From Sphingobium scionense (lineage in GTDB: Bacteria; Pseudomonadota; Alphaproteobacteria; Sphingomonadales; Sphingomonadaceae), in contig NZ_JACIEU010000022.1 of NCBI RefSeq assembly GCF_014197035.1, forward strand, positions 21,660-85,659: a stretch of 64,000 bases of DNA, read 5' to 3'. Below are positions 32,037-42,554 of the stretch, in pieces (positions within the stretch are counted from its first letter, which is position 1; the number at the start of each line of letters is the position of its first letter). The position numbers and the translations under genes are program-made. Below the pieces are notes generated by a model, which was not told the DNA's origin, searched no databases, and worked only from the letters and a program-made list of their open reading frames with translations.

Positions 32037-33194
32037 ATGTCCTGCGCATTTCCGCCGATCACGCCGCCCCTGCCGGACACTATCCCCACGCCCGATCCGC
32101 AGCGGCGGGTCGATGGCTGGAGCCCGGCGCGCCAGCGGCGCTTCCTGGAGATACTTGCCGCCACCGGCGTCATCATGCTCGCCTGCGAAGGGGTGCGCAT
32201 CACCGCGCGCTCGGCCTATACGTTGCGCATCCGCCATGACGGCGCCGCCTTTCGCCTGGGCTGGGACGCCGCGATCCTGATCGCCCGCGCCCGCCTGGCC
32301 GACGATCTCCTGTCGCGCGCGATCATGGGCAGCGAGGAGACCATCCGCAAGGATCCCGACAATTATGAGGTCCGCCGCCACCGCCATGACAATCGCCTCG
32401 CCATGTCGATGCTCGCGCGGCTCGATCGCATGGCCGACAGCCCGCCCGAAGGGTCGGATGCCGCGCTCGCCCGCGTCGTGGCGCAGGATTTCACCGCCTA
32501 TCTCGACCTGATCTGCCCGGCCGAACAGGCCGACAAGGAGTCCGAACTGATCGGCCTGCCGCGCACCGGCATGGAACATATGGCCCGCAATATGGCGGAC
32601 GCCCACCTGCTCAACGGCGATCAGCCCGAGACGCCCGAACCCGTCGAACCGGAGGCGGCAACCGCGCTCGCCCCCGCCGCCTCGGTCGCGCTCTTCATCG
32701 CCGCCCGGCTGGCGCTCCAGCCCGGTGCCAAGCGCCCCCAGAATCCCTCGGCCATCCAGCCCGGAATCTCGCCCTTTTCCGACCGCAATGAACGGTGTGA
32801 ACTTCCGCCCCATATCAACCGCGCCGACCTGCCGCCGGAGGAGGCCGCGACCCGTTTGCGCGGCGTCTGGTGGGATGAGGATCGCGAGGAATTGCGCACC
32901 GATTATCCCGCCCCGCCCGGCTTCACCGGCGACCAGAGCGAGGATTATTACGATATCGACGATTATGACCGCGCCCTGACGCCCGCCGAGGAGGTCGCCT
33001 ATGCCGCGGAGCTGGAGGCGCAGGCCCGCCCCTATGAGGATGCCGCCACCCGCGCCCGCGACGCCCGTTTCGGCTTCGCGCCGGGCAGCGACGCGGAAAT
33101 CGCCGTGCTGGAAGCCGCCGGCCTGAACGGGGAAGAGGAAGAGGAGGCTGACGAGGCCTGGGAATCGGCCGAACCCGCGCCCGCGCCGGCCTGA
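32037..33194 (+). CDS. Sphingomonad-type hypothetical protein with HTH-like N-terminus
   Basis: A 385-aa protein. Residues 25-75 (VDGWSPARQRRFLEILAATG ... RITARSAYTLRIR) look like a helix-turn-helix of the type found in a widespread sphingomonad protein of unknown role. This is followed by GWDAAILIARARLADDLLSRAI. The C-terminal half is acidic and low in complexity (EDYYDIDDYDRALTPAEE and a terminal Glu/Ala/Pro tail). There is no membrane span. It is monocistronic. The N-terminal pattern suggests a regulator or phage-derived terminase-small-subunit-like DNA binder; this is inference only. Confidence 0.75.
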   Translation: MSCAFPPITPPLPDTIPTPDPQRRVDGWSPARQRRFLEILAATGVIMLACEGVRITARSAYTLRIRHDGAAFRLGWDAAILIARARLADDLLSRAIMGSEETIRKDPDNYEVRRHRHDNRLAMSMLARLDRMADSPPEGSDAALARVVAQDFTAYLDLICPAEQADKESELIGLPRTGMEHMARNMADAHLLNGDQPETPEPVEPEAATALAPAASVALFIAARLALQPGAKRPQNPSAIQPGISPFSDRNERCELPPHINRADLPPEEAATRLRGVWWDEDREELRTDYPAPPGFTGDQSEDYYDIDDYDRALTPAEEVAYAAELEAQARPYEDAATRARDARFGFAPGSDAEIAVLEAAGLNGEEEEEADEAWESAEPAPAPA

Positions 33195-33362
33195 TCCCGG
33201 CGGCACGATTTGCTATTGCGGCCGATCTGCCCTATAGGGGTCGGGCTATAGTCGCAAATCGACGGTCTTCGGCGCTTTGCGGCACCTATCTCCTTCTTTC
33301 CCTGCCCCTCTAGCCCCCGGCGGGTCCACACGGGGCCTGCCGCACAGAAAGAAGGAAATATC

Positions 33363-33578
33363 ATGAGCAGCATCACTGGCGTCGTCAAGTTCTTCAACGC
33401 CGACAAGGGCTATGGCTTCATCGCCCCCGACAATGGCGGTCAGGACGCGTTCGTCCACATCAGCGCCGTCGAGCGTGCCGGCCTCGCCACCCTGCGCGAG
33501 AAGGACCGCGTGTCCTATGACCTGGAGCAGGACAAGCGCGGCAAGATGGCCGCGGTGAACATCGCCCACGCCGAATAA
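33363..33578 (+). CDS. Cold-shock-domain protein (Csp)
   Basis: A 71-aa single cold-shock domain binding single-stranded RNA/DNA. The start TGVVKFFNADKGYGFI carries RNP-1 (KGYGFI), and DAFVHIS is RNP-2. The C-terminal SYDLEQDKRGKMAAVNI completes the five-strand barrel. AGAAGGAAATATC precedes the ATG. The preceding 168 bases without a gene form a leader that could fold (GGCGGGTCCACACGGGGCCTGCC region), as is usual for csp transcripts. Whether it is cold-induced is unknown. The gene 97 bases downstream lies on the same strand. Confidence 0.96.
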   Translation: MSSITGVVKFFNADKGYGFIAPDNGGQDAFVHISAVERAGLATLREKDRVSYDLEQDKRGKMAAVNIAHAE

Positions 33579-33674
33579 TCGGCCGGCCGGGATCGGTCGA
33601 ATGATCGACCGGTCCGGATCGGGCGCCGCCCTGGCGTGGCGCCCGGCCCACTTCCTTGTCCAAAGGAGTTTTCG

Positions 33675-33878
33675 ATGGCCCTCCCCGATTATCGCGCGCT
33701 CGCCGCTCAGGCCCATGCCGACGCCGACGCCGCGACCCTCGCCAATGTCCGCGACCGCTGCCTGCGGGCGGAAAATGCCTGGCTCGAAATGGCCCGGCGC
33801 CAGGATCTGACCGAAAACGCCCGCGCCCGCCGCGATGCGGTTGCCGCCGCTGCTGCGGCCGATCGCCGTCAGATATAA
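33675..33878 (+). CDS. Small Ala-rich helical protein, 67 aa
   Basis: The ATG at 33675 follows CAAAGGAG with good spacing. The sequence MALPDYRALAAQAHADADAA continues as one or two long helices and ends AAAAAADRRQI. It is soluble and contains no cysteine. It could be co-transcribed with the Csp gene 97 bases upstream. Its 3' end overlaps the convergent membrane-protein gene by 10 bases. Function unknown. Confidence 0.68.
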   Translation: MALPDYRALAAQAHADADAATLANVRDRCLRAENAWLEMARRQDLTENARARRDAVAAAAAADRRQI

Positions 33879-34471
33879 TCCTCGGCAATGCTGGCGCCCA
33901 GCAGGATCAGGTTCGCCGCGATCAGCATCGCCATGTTCGCGCGCCGGTTCCTGATCCGCAGCAGCGCGACCAATAGCGTCAGCAGCCCCACCAGACCGCC
34001 CAGCAGGATCGGCGCGGCATAGGGGGCGAGCGGCCCGGCGGGGGCATCGGCCACCGGCCTTACCTCCTCCAGCACGCCTTGGCCGATCGTGACCGCGACA
34101 TTGGCCAGCAGCAGCCCGCCGATCACCATCCGCTTCTGCCGGTCATACCAGTCGTCGAAATCGGGCCATTGTTCCGGCTCGTCGGGAAAGATCAGCGACG
34201 CGGCGAGATGATAGACACCGACGATAGCCAGCACCACGACCAGCGTCAGATAGCTCGCATCCATCTGGTCCCGCATGATATAGGCGCTGCCCCAGAAGCT
34301 GGTGAGATCCAGCAGCACGAACAGGCCGAGCAGCGGCGTCAGCCAGCCGATCCGCACCGGCTTGGCGGTCCGCTTGAGCTTCAGCGCGCGGGCAAAGCCG
34401 CCCAGCACCTCGGCGATCGCCAGCCCCAGCAGCAGCCCGAACACCGCGAACACCAGATCGAATGCCGTCAT
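33869..34471 (-). CDS. Multi-pass membrane protein, unknown function
   Basis: A 200-aa protein starting MTAFDLVFAVFGLLLGLAIA with about six hydrophobic segments: residues 3-25, 40-60, 75-95, 120-140, 155-175 and the C-terminal AMLIAANLILLGASIAED. Between spans 3 and 4 it has an acidic loop PDEPEQWPDFDDWYDRQKR. Proteins of this outline are common in sphingomonads without a known role. The 3' end overlaps the plus-strand small gene. ATG 34471 is the first start at the family-like N-terminus; the frame upstream is open but looks non-coding. Confidence 0.75.
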   Translation of the reverse strand: MTAFDLVFAVFGLLLGLAIAEVLGGFARALKLKRTAKPVRIGWLTPLLGLFVLLDLTSFWGSAYIMRDQMDASYLTLVVVLAIVGVYHLAASLIFPDEPEQWPDFDDWYDRQKRMVIGGLLLANVAVTIGQGVLEEVRPVADAPAGPLAPYAAPILLGGLVGLLTLLVALLRIRNRRANMAMLIAANLILLGASIAEDYI

Positions 34472-34606
34472 TGCCACCCCCGTTTTTCCGGCAACCCCCG
34501 CCACCGTCCGTCGCAAGACTAGCAAGGCCCGTCGCGGACGCAATCTTCCTTGGAACCCGCCGCCCGTCCGCCGGTTCTTCTCCCGACAGCAAACAAGGAG
34601 TTCTCC

Positions 34607-34813
34607 ATGATCCGCACCCTGATTTTCGGCGCCATCGCCGGCTATGTCGGCAAGAAGCTCTATGACGATGGCAAGCTGACCGAGTTCAAGGACGACCTCG
34701 TCGCCCGCTATAACGACGCCAGGGCCAAGCTGGAGGACCAGCGCATCCAGGACAGTCCGGCCCCGGTCGTCACCCCGGCCACGACCAGCGGCGCCTCGCC
34801 CCTGGCGCATTAA
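34607..34813 (+). CDS. Small membrane-anchored protein, 68 aa
   Basis: The ATG at 34607 follows an AAGGAG site. MIRTLIFGAIAGYVGKKLYD is a short hydrophobic N-terminus, then a charged helix (DGKLTEFKDDLVARYNDARAKLED) and a flexible Pro/Thr/Ser tail. This matches small YtxH-like or envelope-stress-type proteins only in outline. It lies upstream of the glycine-zipper lipoprotein gene, but 178 bases away. Function unknown. Confidence 0.7.
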   Translation: MIRTLIFGAIAGYVGKKLYDDGKLTEFKDDLVARYNDARAKLEDQRIQDSPAPVVTPATTSGASPLAH

Positions 34814-34991
34814 GCCCCATTCTCTCGGCGGCGCGCCACCACGACGCGCCGTTGATGCCGTCCGCTCGCTGCCACACTCCCCTCTCGATGGCAGCGGCGG
34901 GCGGTTTCCTTTTATCTCCAGCATCTTGGCGCAACTTTCGCGCCGCTTCCGGGTTCTCCTCCCGACAGGGTATAAGAAGAGGAGACACCCA

Positions 34992-35381
34992 TTGCGCACC
35001 CCCATCCTGGCACTAGCCGCCCTTGCCATGCTGCCGCTCGGCGCCTGTGCGTCGGACAATTATGGCGGCGGCTACGGCTATGACCGCCCCGGCGGCTACA
35101 ACCGCCCGCCCGGCGGCCGCGACCGCGACCGCGACCGGGATCGCCGCCCACCGCGCCGCCATCTCGGCGACAATGACCAGATCTACCGCGACCGCGACGG
35201 CCGTTACTATTGCAAGCGGGATGACGGCACCACCGGCACCATCGTCGGCGCCATCGCCGGCGGCGTGCTCGGCAATGTCATCGCCCCTGGCGGCTCCAAG
35301 ACCCTCGGCACCATCCTCGGCGGCGCCGGCGGCGCCCTCGCCGGCCGGGCCATCGACAAGAACGACATCAACTGCGAATGA
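34992..35381 (+). CDS. Glycine-zipper 2TM lipoprotein (17-kDa surface antigen-like)
   Basis: Outer-membrane lipoprotein. TTG 34992 is chosen as start because GAGGAG lies 10 bases upstream and it gives a proper lipoprotein signal: RTPILALAALAMLPLGAC, with the lipobox LGAC. Next come a Gly/Tyr/Arg-rich stretch with Arg-Asp repeats and a conserved YYCKRDDGTTGTIVGAIAGG region. The glycine zipper GAIAGGVLGNVIAPGGSKTLG and GGAGGALAGRAID follows. The mature chain is about 110 aa. It ends at a bidirectional terminator shared with etfA. Its role is structural or stress-related by family, not proven. Confidence 0.85.
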   Translation: MRTPILALAALAMLPLGACASDNYGGGYGYDRPGGYNRPPGGRDRDRDRDRRPPRRHLGDNDQIYRDRDGRYYCKRDDGTTGTIVGAIAGGVLGNVIAPGGSKTLGTILGGAGGALAGRAIDKNDINCE

Positions 35382-35383
35382 CC

Positions 35384-35421
35384 AAAAAAAGGGCGTGGGG
35401 ATCACTCCCCACGCCCTTTCC
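35384..35421. terminator. Bidirectional terminator
   Basis: Perfect 13-bp stem AAAGGGCGTGGGG (35388-35400) / CCCCACGCCCTTT (35407-35419) with loop ATCACT, an A7 run on the left and TTTCCT on the right. It ends the lipoprotein transcript (plus) and the etfA transcript (minus). Confidence 0.9.
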
Positions 35422-35439
35422 TACTCAAGCCAATTCGGC

Positions 35440-36372
35440 TTACAGCTTGCCGGTCAGTTCCGGCACCACCTTGAACAGATCACCGACCAGGCCGATGTCG
35501 GCCACCTGGAAGATCGGCGCATCCTCGTCCTTGTTGATGGCGATGATGGTCTTGCTGTCCTTCATGCCAGCCAGGTGCTGGATCGCACCCGAGATACCGA
35601 CGGCGATATAGACTTCCGGCGCGACGATCTTGCCGGTCTGGCCGACCTGATAGTCGTTGGGGACATAGCCCGCGTCGACCGCAGCGCGCGAGGCACCGAC
35701 GGCCGCACCCAGCTTGTCGGCCAGCGGCATGATATATTCCTCGAAGGTCGGCCCGTCCTTGAGCGCACGGCCACCCGACACGATCACCTTGGCGCTGGTC
35801 AGCTCGGGGCGTTCCAGCTTGGCGATTTCGGCGCCGACGAAGGAGGAAATGCCCTTGTCGCCGGTCGAGGCCACGGCTTCCACCGCACCATTGCCGCCTT
35901 CCTTGGCCGCCTTTTCAAAGGCCGTGCCGCGAACGGTGATGACCTTCTTGGCGTCCTTCGACTTGACCGTGGCGATCGCGTTGCCGGCATAGATCGGGCG
36001 GGTGAAGGTGTCTTCGCTCTCGACCGACAGGATGTCGCTGATCTGCATCACGTCCAGCAGGGCGGCGACACGCGGCGCGATATTCTTGCCGTTGCTGGTG
36101 GCCGGCGCGACGAACGCGTCATGATGGCCCATCAGTTCGACGATCAACGGCGCGACATTCTCCGGCAGCGCATGGCCAAAGGCCGCGTCGTCGGCGACAT
36201 GGACCTTGCCGACGCCGGCGATCTTGGCGGCTTCGGCGGCCACGCCGTCGACGCCCTGGCCAGCGACCAGCAGATGGACTTCGCCCAGCTTGGCTGCGGC
36301 GGTCACGGCGGAAAGGGTCGCGTCCTTGACGGCGCCGCCCTCATGTTCAACCCAAACGAGCGTCTTCGTCAT
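35440..36372 (-). CDS. etfA: Electron transfer flavoprotein alpha subunit
   Basis: FAD-binding subunit of the ETF heterodimer, which collects electrons from acyl-CoA and other dehydrogenases and passes them to ETF-quinone oxidoreductase. The protein begins MTKTLVWVEHEGGAVKDATL. The C-terminal FAD-binding domain is clear: VGASRAAVDAGYVPNDYQVG, QTGKIVAPEVYIAVGISGAI and HLAGMKDSKTIIAINKDEDAPIF. The length of 310 aa is normal. It follows etfB by 25 bases on the same strand and ends at the shared terminator at 35384-35421. Confidence 0.98.
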   Translation of the reverse strand: MTKTLVWVEHEGGAVKDATLSAVTAAAKLGEVHLLVAGQGVDGVAAEAAKIAGVGKVHVADDAAFGHALPENVAPLIVELMGHHDAFVAPATSNGKNIAPRVAALLDVMQISDILSVESEDTFTRPIYAGNAIATVKSKDAKKVITVRGTAFEKAAKEGGNGAVEAVASTGDKGISSFVGAEIAKLERPELTSAKVIVSGGRALKDGPTFEEYIMPLADKLGAAVGASRAAVDAGYVPNDYQVGQTGKIVAPEVYIAVGISGAIQHLAGMKDSKTIIAINKDEDAPIFQVADIGLVGDLFKVVPELTGKL

Positions 36373-36397
36373 GCTGCAACTCCTGCTTTCCGGCGGC

Positions 36398-37147
36398 TCA
36401 CGCCGCGACTCCAAGGGCCTTGAGCTTGGCCACCAGTTCATCGACATCGGCAACCTTGATGCCGGCCGAACGCTTGGGCGGTTCTGAGACCTTGAGCGTC
36501 TCCAGACGGGCGGCGATATCGACGCCGTAATCCGCCGGGGTCTTGTTCGCGAGCGGCTTGGACTTCGCCTTCATGATGTTCGGCAGCGACGCATAGCGCG
36601 GCTCGTTGAGGCGCAGGTCGGTAGTGATGATCGCCGGGGTGTTGAGCTTCACCGTCTCCAGGCCGCCATCGACTTCGCGGGTGACGTTGACCTTGTCGCC
36701 CTCGACCTCGACCTTGCTGGCGAAGGTACCCTGCGGCAGGTTCAGCAGCGCGGCGAGCATCTGGCCGGTCTGGTTGCTGTCATCGTCGATCGCCTGCTTG
36801 CCCAGGATGATCAGACCAGCGCCTTCTTCTTCCTGCACCTTGGCGAGCAGCTTGGCGACGCCCAGCGGTTCGACCTCATCATCGGTCTGGATCAGGATGG
36901 CGCGGTCGGCGCCCATCGCCAGCGCCGTGCGCAGCGTTTCCTGCGCCTTGGCAACGCCGATCGATACCGCCACCACCTCGGTCGCCGCACCCTTTTCCTT
37001 CAGGCGGATGGCTTCCTCAACGGCGATTTCGTCGAACGGGTTCATGCTCATCTTGACGTTGGCCAGGTCAACACCCGTGCCATCCGCCTTCACACGGGGC
37101 TTTACGTTATAGTCGATAACCCGCTTCACGGGCACAAGGATCTTCAT
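36398..37147 (-). CDS. etfB: Electron transfer flavoprotein beta subunit
   Basis: AMP-binding partner of EtfA. The start is MKILVPVKRVIDYNVKPRVK with a GGAGGATGTTGAA ribosome-binding region. The signature AMSMNPFDEIAVEEAIRLKE-type segment is present, as are VAVSIGVAKAQETLRTALAMGADRAILI and the QAIDDDSNQTGQMLAALLN loop. It is 249 aa, the usual length. It lies between sucC upstream and etfA downstream on the same strand, a common sphingomonad order. Confidence 0.98.
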   Translation of the reverse strand: MKILVPVKRVIDYNVKPRVKADGTGVDLANVKMSMNPFDEIAVEEAIRLKEKGAATEVVAVSIGVAKAQETLRTALAMGADRAILIQTDDEVEPLGVAKLLAKVQEEEGAGLIILGKQAIDDDSNQTGQMLAALLNLPQGTFASKVEVEGDKVNVTREVDGGLETVKLNTPAIITTDLRLNEPRYASLPNIMKAKSKPLANKTPADYGVDIAARLETLKVSEPPKRSAGIKVADVDELVAKLKALGVAA

Positions 37148-37259
37148 TTCAACATCCTCCATTTTCACGCCATCGCCCGCCAACGCGAACACGGACGTGG
37201 GCGACCCGTTTCCAGGTCACCCACGCCCTATGGCGTATCTTCTCAGGTGATTAGGGGGC

Positions 37260-38459
<1,200 letters not shown>

Positions 38460-38606
38460 GGGCTGGCCCGTCCTTTGTTCACAGGAAAACTGTTGAGGCG
38501 GGTTAAGCACAGGCGAAGAAGCAGGGCCAGAGCCATTTCGCAAAACGACTTTGCAAAATTGCAAAACCCTTGCGAAGCCAGACCCTGCTTTATTGTGAAA
38601 TCGGCG

Positions 38607-38945
38607 TCAGAAGGAGCAGTGGATGGCGGCCTTGCTGGTCACCAGGAATATCTCCGGATCCTCCAGCGCACGGACCTTATAGAGGAGTTCATCCATGCTC
38701 ATCTTGCCCATGTGCGACTTGTGGAGCGAGGCGATCGACTGAAGTCGCCGCAACTGCACCAGACTGAGCCGATCGACCATGCGTTCGGCCATACAGGCTG
38801 CCATTCGAGGCGAAAGGCCGGCGTCGATCAGCCCGGCACGCACGCGTGATTCGGGAGAAACGCTGGCACAAGAGGCCAAAAGAAGGGAGCCGGCGAGCGC
38901 GCCGATCGTTGCACGAAAAGATATGGTTGCCATGATCATGGCCAT
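38607..38945 (-). CDS. Small predicted lipoprotein, 112 aa
   Basis: The N-terminus carries a lipoprotein signal, ISFRATIGALAGSLLLASCAS, with lipobox LASC. The mature part has LIDAGLSPRMAACMAERMVDRLSLVQLRRLQSI, a helix pair found in several short sphingomonad envelope proteins, and a C-terminal VRALEDPEIFLVTSKAAIHCSF. Alternative ATGs at 38945, 38939 and 38933 are close together; no strong ribosome-binding site decides. It is transcribed toward sucC from a region shared with the divergent iron-permease-like gene. Function unknown. Confidence 0.78.
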   Translation of the reverse strand: MAMIMATISFRATIGALAGSLLLASCASVSPESRVRAGLIDAGLSPRMAACMAERMVDRLSLVQLRRLQSIASLHKSHMGKMSMDELLYKVRALEDPEIFLVTSKAAIHCSF

Positions 38946-38999
38946 GACAGCAGATGGCTGAACAGAGCCTAAATGCGCAGGTGGCCCAAAGGAGTTTGC

Positions 39000-39398
<399 letters not shown>

Positions 39399-39430
39399 CG
39401 TTGAACACAACGACACCCATTACCATCGCC

Positions 39431-39613
39431 TCAATGCGCCGGGACGACCAGCCTCTCCTGCTGCTCATTGTGTCTGCGATAGGCTTCGACCTGATTGATA
39501 TAGCCGCGAGCCAACCCCTCATAGGCGGCCCTGCCCTCAGGCGAACCAGTTGCCTGCGCACGTATCAGTGACATCTGCTGCCTATGCAGCAGATAATTGA
39601 CATCCGTCTCCAT
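39431..39613 (-). CDS. Small hypothetical protein, 60 aa
   Basis: METDVNYLLHRQQMSLIRAQ begins at ATG 39613 with GAGGGCGAGG upstream. The rest (SPEGRAAYEGLARGYINQVEAYRRHNEQQ) is a soluble helical chain. Short proteins with this 'LLHRQQMSLIRA' opening are widespread in sphingomonads as I recall, without a known function. It converges with the iron-permease-like gene, 32 bases apart. Confidence 0.68.
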   Translation of the reverse strand: METDVNYLLHRQQMSLIRAQATGSPEGRAAYEGLARGYINQVEAYRRHNEQQERLVVPAH

Positions 39614-39726
39614 ATCCTCGCCCTCCTCCCGTATTTTTCGAAAGTGTGGTCGGCACATTGACACGAAGCGAGTCGCAACAATGGCGGGGCGATAGTAGCA
39701 TGAAGCTTAACTCTACGCGATTCCCC

Positions 39727-40941
39727 TCAGCCTGCCACCGGCGCAACCGATCGCGGCGAGGATGCAAAGCGCAGGACGGCATAGCCACATAGCGCAGACA
39801 GCAACGATCCACTGAGAATGCCGATCTTCGCTTCTTCAACCAGCAATGGCTGCCCCGGGAAGGCGAGCGCGCCGATGAACAAACTCATGGTAAAGCCGAT
39901 CCCGCACAGCAGCGCCATGCCGTAAATCTGCACCCAGCTCGCGCCCGAGGGCCGAGCCGCTATGCCGAGCTTTTGCGCCAGCCAGATGCTGCCGAACACG
40001 CCCAGTTGCTTGCCAAGCAGGAGCCCCAGCGCCACACCGATCGGCAAGGGACTTAGCAGAGCGCCGATCGCCGCGCCGTTGAGTGTGATGCCGGCATTCG
40101 CAAAGCCGAAAAGCGGCACGATCAGATAGGCACTCCATGGATGGATCAAATGCTCCAGGCGATGGAGCGGACTGTCCGCCGCATCCGGCGCGCCCGGCGT
40201 GCGATTGACGGGAATGGTAATGGCGGCCAGCACACCCGCGATGGTCGCATGCACACCCGACAGCAGCATCAGATACCAGAGCAGCAGGAAACCGATCAGA
40301 TAGGGCGCCAATGCCCGCACGCCGACGCGGTTCATCCCAAACATGAACAGCAGGGCAGCAAAAGCGCCACTCAAAGCCATGACATCCAGCCCCTGACTAT
40401 AGGCCAGCGCAATGATTGCCACCGCCCCCATATCGTCGACGATCGCAACAGCCGTCAGGAACAATTTGATTGACGCTGGCGCACGCGAGCCCAGCAGCGC
40501 GAGCACACCGATCGCAAAGGCAATGTCGGTCGCCGCCGGAATGGCCCAGCCCCGCGCCAGTGCGGGCTCACCCGTCGTGATCGCCAGATAGACGAGTGCC
40601 GGCGCGATCATGCCAGCGCCTGCCGCGATGAAGGGCAAGCGTCGCCTTTCCCAGGTGGACAGGCCGCCATCCACAAATTCGCGTTTAATCTCCAGCCCGA
40701 CCAGCAGAAAGAAGATCGCCATAAGACCGTCATTGACCCAAAGATGGACGGTCATGGGGCCGAGTGCGGGAGCCAGAACCGGACCAGTCACGGCATGGAA
40801 CATGTCATGATAGACATGACCGGCGGCGCCCGGAAGATTCGCCATGATCATGGCCACGGCTGCCGAGATCATCAGCAATATGCCGCTGCCTGCTTCCCCC
40901 TTCAGGAAATTCCTGAGGGCGGACAGGGGGCGCTCGCTCAT
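39727..40941 (-). CDS. nhaA: Na+/H+ antiporter NhaA
   Basis: Electrogenic inner-membrane antiporter maintaining sodium and pH balance. Twelve hydrophobic segments are visible in 404 aa. The family motifs are FFLLVGLEIKREF, PAATDIAFAIGVLALLGSRAP with the crossed-chain T-D, and LTAVAIVDDMGAVAII, whose Asp pair is the ion-binding site. GIGFTMSLFIGALAF is the conserved TM11 region. The ATG at 40941 follows GGAGAGG-like sequence. A perfect 33-bp tandem duplication lies upstream in the shared region with the divergent glycosyltransferase gene. Confidence 0.97.
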   Translation of the reverse strand: MSERPLSALRNFLKGEAGSGILLMISAAVAMIMANLPGAAGHVYHDMFHAVTGPVLAPALGPMTVHLWVNDGLMAIFFLLVGLEIKREFVDGGLSTWERRRLPFIAAGAGMIAPALVYLAITTGEPALARGWAIPAATDIAFAIGVLALLGSRAPASIKLFLTAVAIVDDMGAVAIIALAYSQGLDVMALSGAFAALLFMFGMNRVGVRALAPYLIGFLLLWYLMLLSGVHATIAGVLAAITIPVNRTPGAPDAADSPLHRLEHLIHPWSAYLIVPLFGFANAGITLNGAAIGALLSPLPIGVALGLLLGKQLGVFGSIWLAQKLGIAARPSGASWVQIYGMALLCGIGFTMSLFIGALAFPGQPLLVEEAKIGILSGSLLSALCGYAVLRFASSPRSVAPVAG

Positions 40942-40987
40942 CTATCCTCTCCATAAGTACTTGCCGGCACTATCATTCTTCCTCCTT

Positions 40988-41053
40988 AAGGAAATTCCCG
41001 CTCAGGTCCAACCCGGATGAAAGGAAATTCCCGCTCAGGTCCAACCCGGATGA
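40988..41053. repeat. Perfect 33-bp tandem duplication
   Basis: The unit starts AAGGAAATTCCCGCTCAGG and ends CCGGATGA; copies begin at 40988 and 41021 and are identical. It lies 47 bases upstream of the nhaA ATG and about 116 before the divergent glycosyltransferase ATG. Confidence 0.92.
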
Positions 41054-41168
41054 TCTGAAGCATGCTGCTACAAATTCTCTAAAATGCTTGGAAGACCGCT
41101 GTTCTCATGACATAAATTGACCTTGCCGCATGGCGATCGGGACAGGGGAATCCGGGATCGTGGGGGAC

Positions 41169-42554
41169 ATGCTCTTTAGCGCTCTACAGGCGCTGCATTA
41201 CGAGATTTTGTTGTTCGCGGTAATCGGCTTCGCGCTTGGCGGGCTGGATGATCTCGCAATCGATCTGCTGTTTCTGATACGCCGCATATGGCGGGCGATC
41301 CGGCATCCCCGTCGCGACCGCATGACAATGGCAACCCTGCCGCCTTCGCCCGCGCCCGGACGCATCGCCATCTTCATTCCCGCCTGGCAAGAAGCAGATG
41401 TCATCGGCGCCATGCTGCGCCACGCCCTGCATTGCTGGGGCAATGCAGATTATCGCATTTTCGTAGGCGCCTATCCCAATGATCAGGCAACGATCGACGC
41501 GATTGCATCTGTCGCGGCTGATCAACCGCACATTATCCTGTGCCTGAACGATCGCCCCGGCCCTACCACCAAGGCCGATTGCCTGAACATCAACTGGCGC
41601 AGCATGCTGGCCGACGAACGCCGTAGCGGCATCCGGTTCAAGGCCATCGTGATGCATGATGCAGAAGATGTCGTGCATGTGGATGAAATCCGCCTGTTCG
41701 ATCATATGATCGACCGGTTTGCGCTGGTACAGTTGCCGGTCCTGCCACTGCCCGGTCGTGGCAACTGGTTTTCCCGCGCGATCGCCAATCATTACTGCGA
41801 TGAATTTGCAGAAGCCCATGGTAAATCCCTGACAGTCAGGGAATTTCTGGGTGCCTCCATTCCTTCGGCCGGTGTCGCCTGCGCATTCCAACGAGACATA
41901 TTGGCGGCACTCGCCCCCCATCCCGGCGCAGGGCCGTTCGATCCGGGATCACTGACGGAAGATTATGAAGCCGGCCTGCGCATCGCCGACATGGGCGGCC
42001 GGGGTATCTTCCTACGTATCCGTGATGCGCAAGGGCAGCTTGTCGCGACCCGTGAGTATTTTCCCGATAGCGCCCCAGCCGCCATCCGCCAGAAGGCGCG
42101 CTGGATCATCGGCATTTCGCTCGCCGGCTGGGACCGTATGGGCTGGCAGGGCGGACCGGCCGAATGGTGGATGCGGATCAGAGACCGGCGCGCCACCCTG
42201 GCCGCGTTGATCATTGTCGCCGCCTACGCGACGTTGCTGCTCTGGAGCATGCTGGAACTGGCACGGCCTTTCCTCACTCAGCAGTCGCGGCTGTCCACAC
42301 CCCTTATCGACGCCTTGCTGACACTCAATCTCTGGCTCATGGCATGGCGCATCATGATGCGCGCGGTGTTTGCTGGCCATGCCTATGGTTGGCGGCATGG
42401 GCTGGCTGCGGTGCCGCGCATGTTTGTCGGCAACACGATCGCCGTGCTGGCGGCCCGGCGCGCCGTTGTCCTCTATGTCCAGTCACTGCTGGGCAAGCCG
42501 CTGGTGTGGGACAAGACGCAGCACCGCTTCCCCGACATGGAGGAGCCGGCATGA
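41169..42554 (+). CDS. NfrB-like membrane glycosyltransferase (family 2)
   Basis: Inner-membrane GT-A enzyme resembling NfrB, the glycosyltransferase of the phage N4 receptor / exopolysaccharide system. The start MLFSALQALHYEILLFAVIG gives a first membrane span. The GT-A domain shows IAIFIPAWQEADVIG, RPGPTTKADCLNINW, IVMHDAEDVVHVDEI (D-x-D-like) and LTEDYEAGLRIADMG, the ED acceptor site. QKARWIIGISLAGWDRMGW is the QxxRW motif of processive transferases. Two or three C-terminal spans follow. NfrB's C-terminal c-di-GMP-binding GspE-N domain is missing. ATG 41169 is preferred; ATG 41130 is also in frame. It overlaps the next gene by 4 bases. Confidence 0.9.
   Translation: MLFSALQALHYEILLFAVIGFALGGLDDLAIDLLFLIRRIWRAIRHPRRDRMTMATLPPSPAPGRIAIFIPAWQEADVIGAMLRHALHCWGNADYRIFVGAYPNDQATIDAIASVAADQPHIILCLNDRPGPTTKADCLNINWRSMLADERRSGIRFKAIVMHDAEDVVHVDEIRLFDHMIDRFALVQLPVLPLPGRGNWFSRAIANHYCDEFAEAHGKSLTVREFLGASIPSAGVACAFQRDILAALAPHPGAGPFDPGSLTEDYEAGLRIADMGGRGIFLRIRDAQGQLVATREYFPDSAPAAIRQKARWIIGISLAGWDRMGWQGGPAEWWMRIRDRRATLAALIIVAAYATLLLWSMLELARPFLTQQSRLSTPLIDALLTLNLWLMAWRIMMRAVFAGHAYGWRHGLAAVPRMFVGNTIAVLAARRAVVLYVQSLLGKPLVWDKTQHRFPDMEEPA

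Noticed and set aside
37197..37224. Hairpin between sucC and etfB considered as a terminator
   Set aside because: Arms GTGGG-C-GACC / GGTC-A-CCCAC have a mismatch and there is no T-run on the minus strand; read-through into etfB is more likely.
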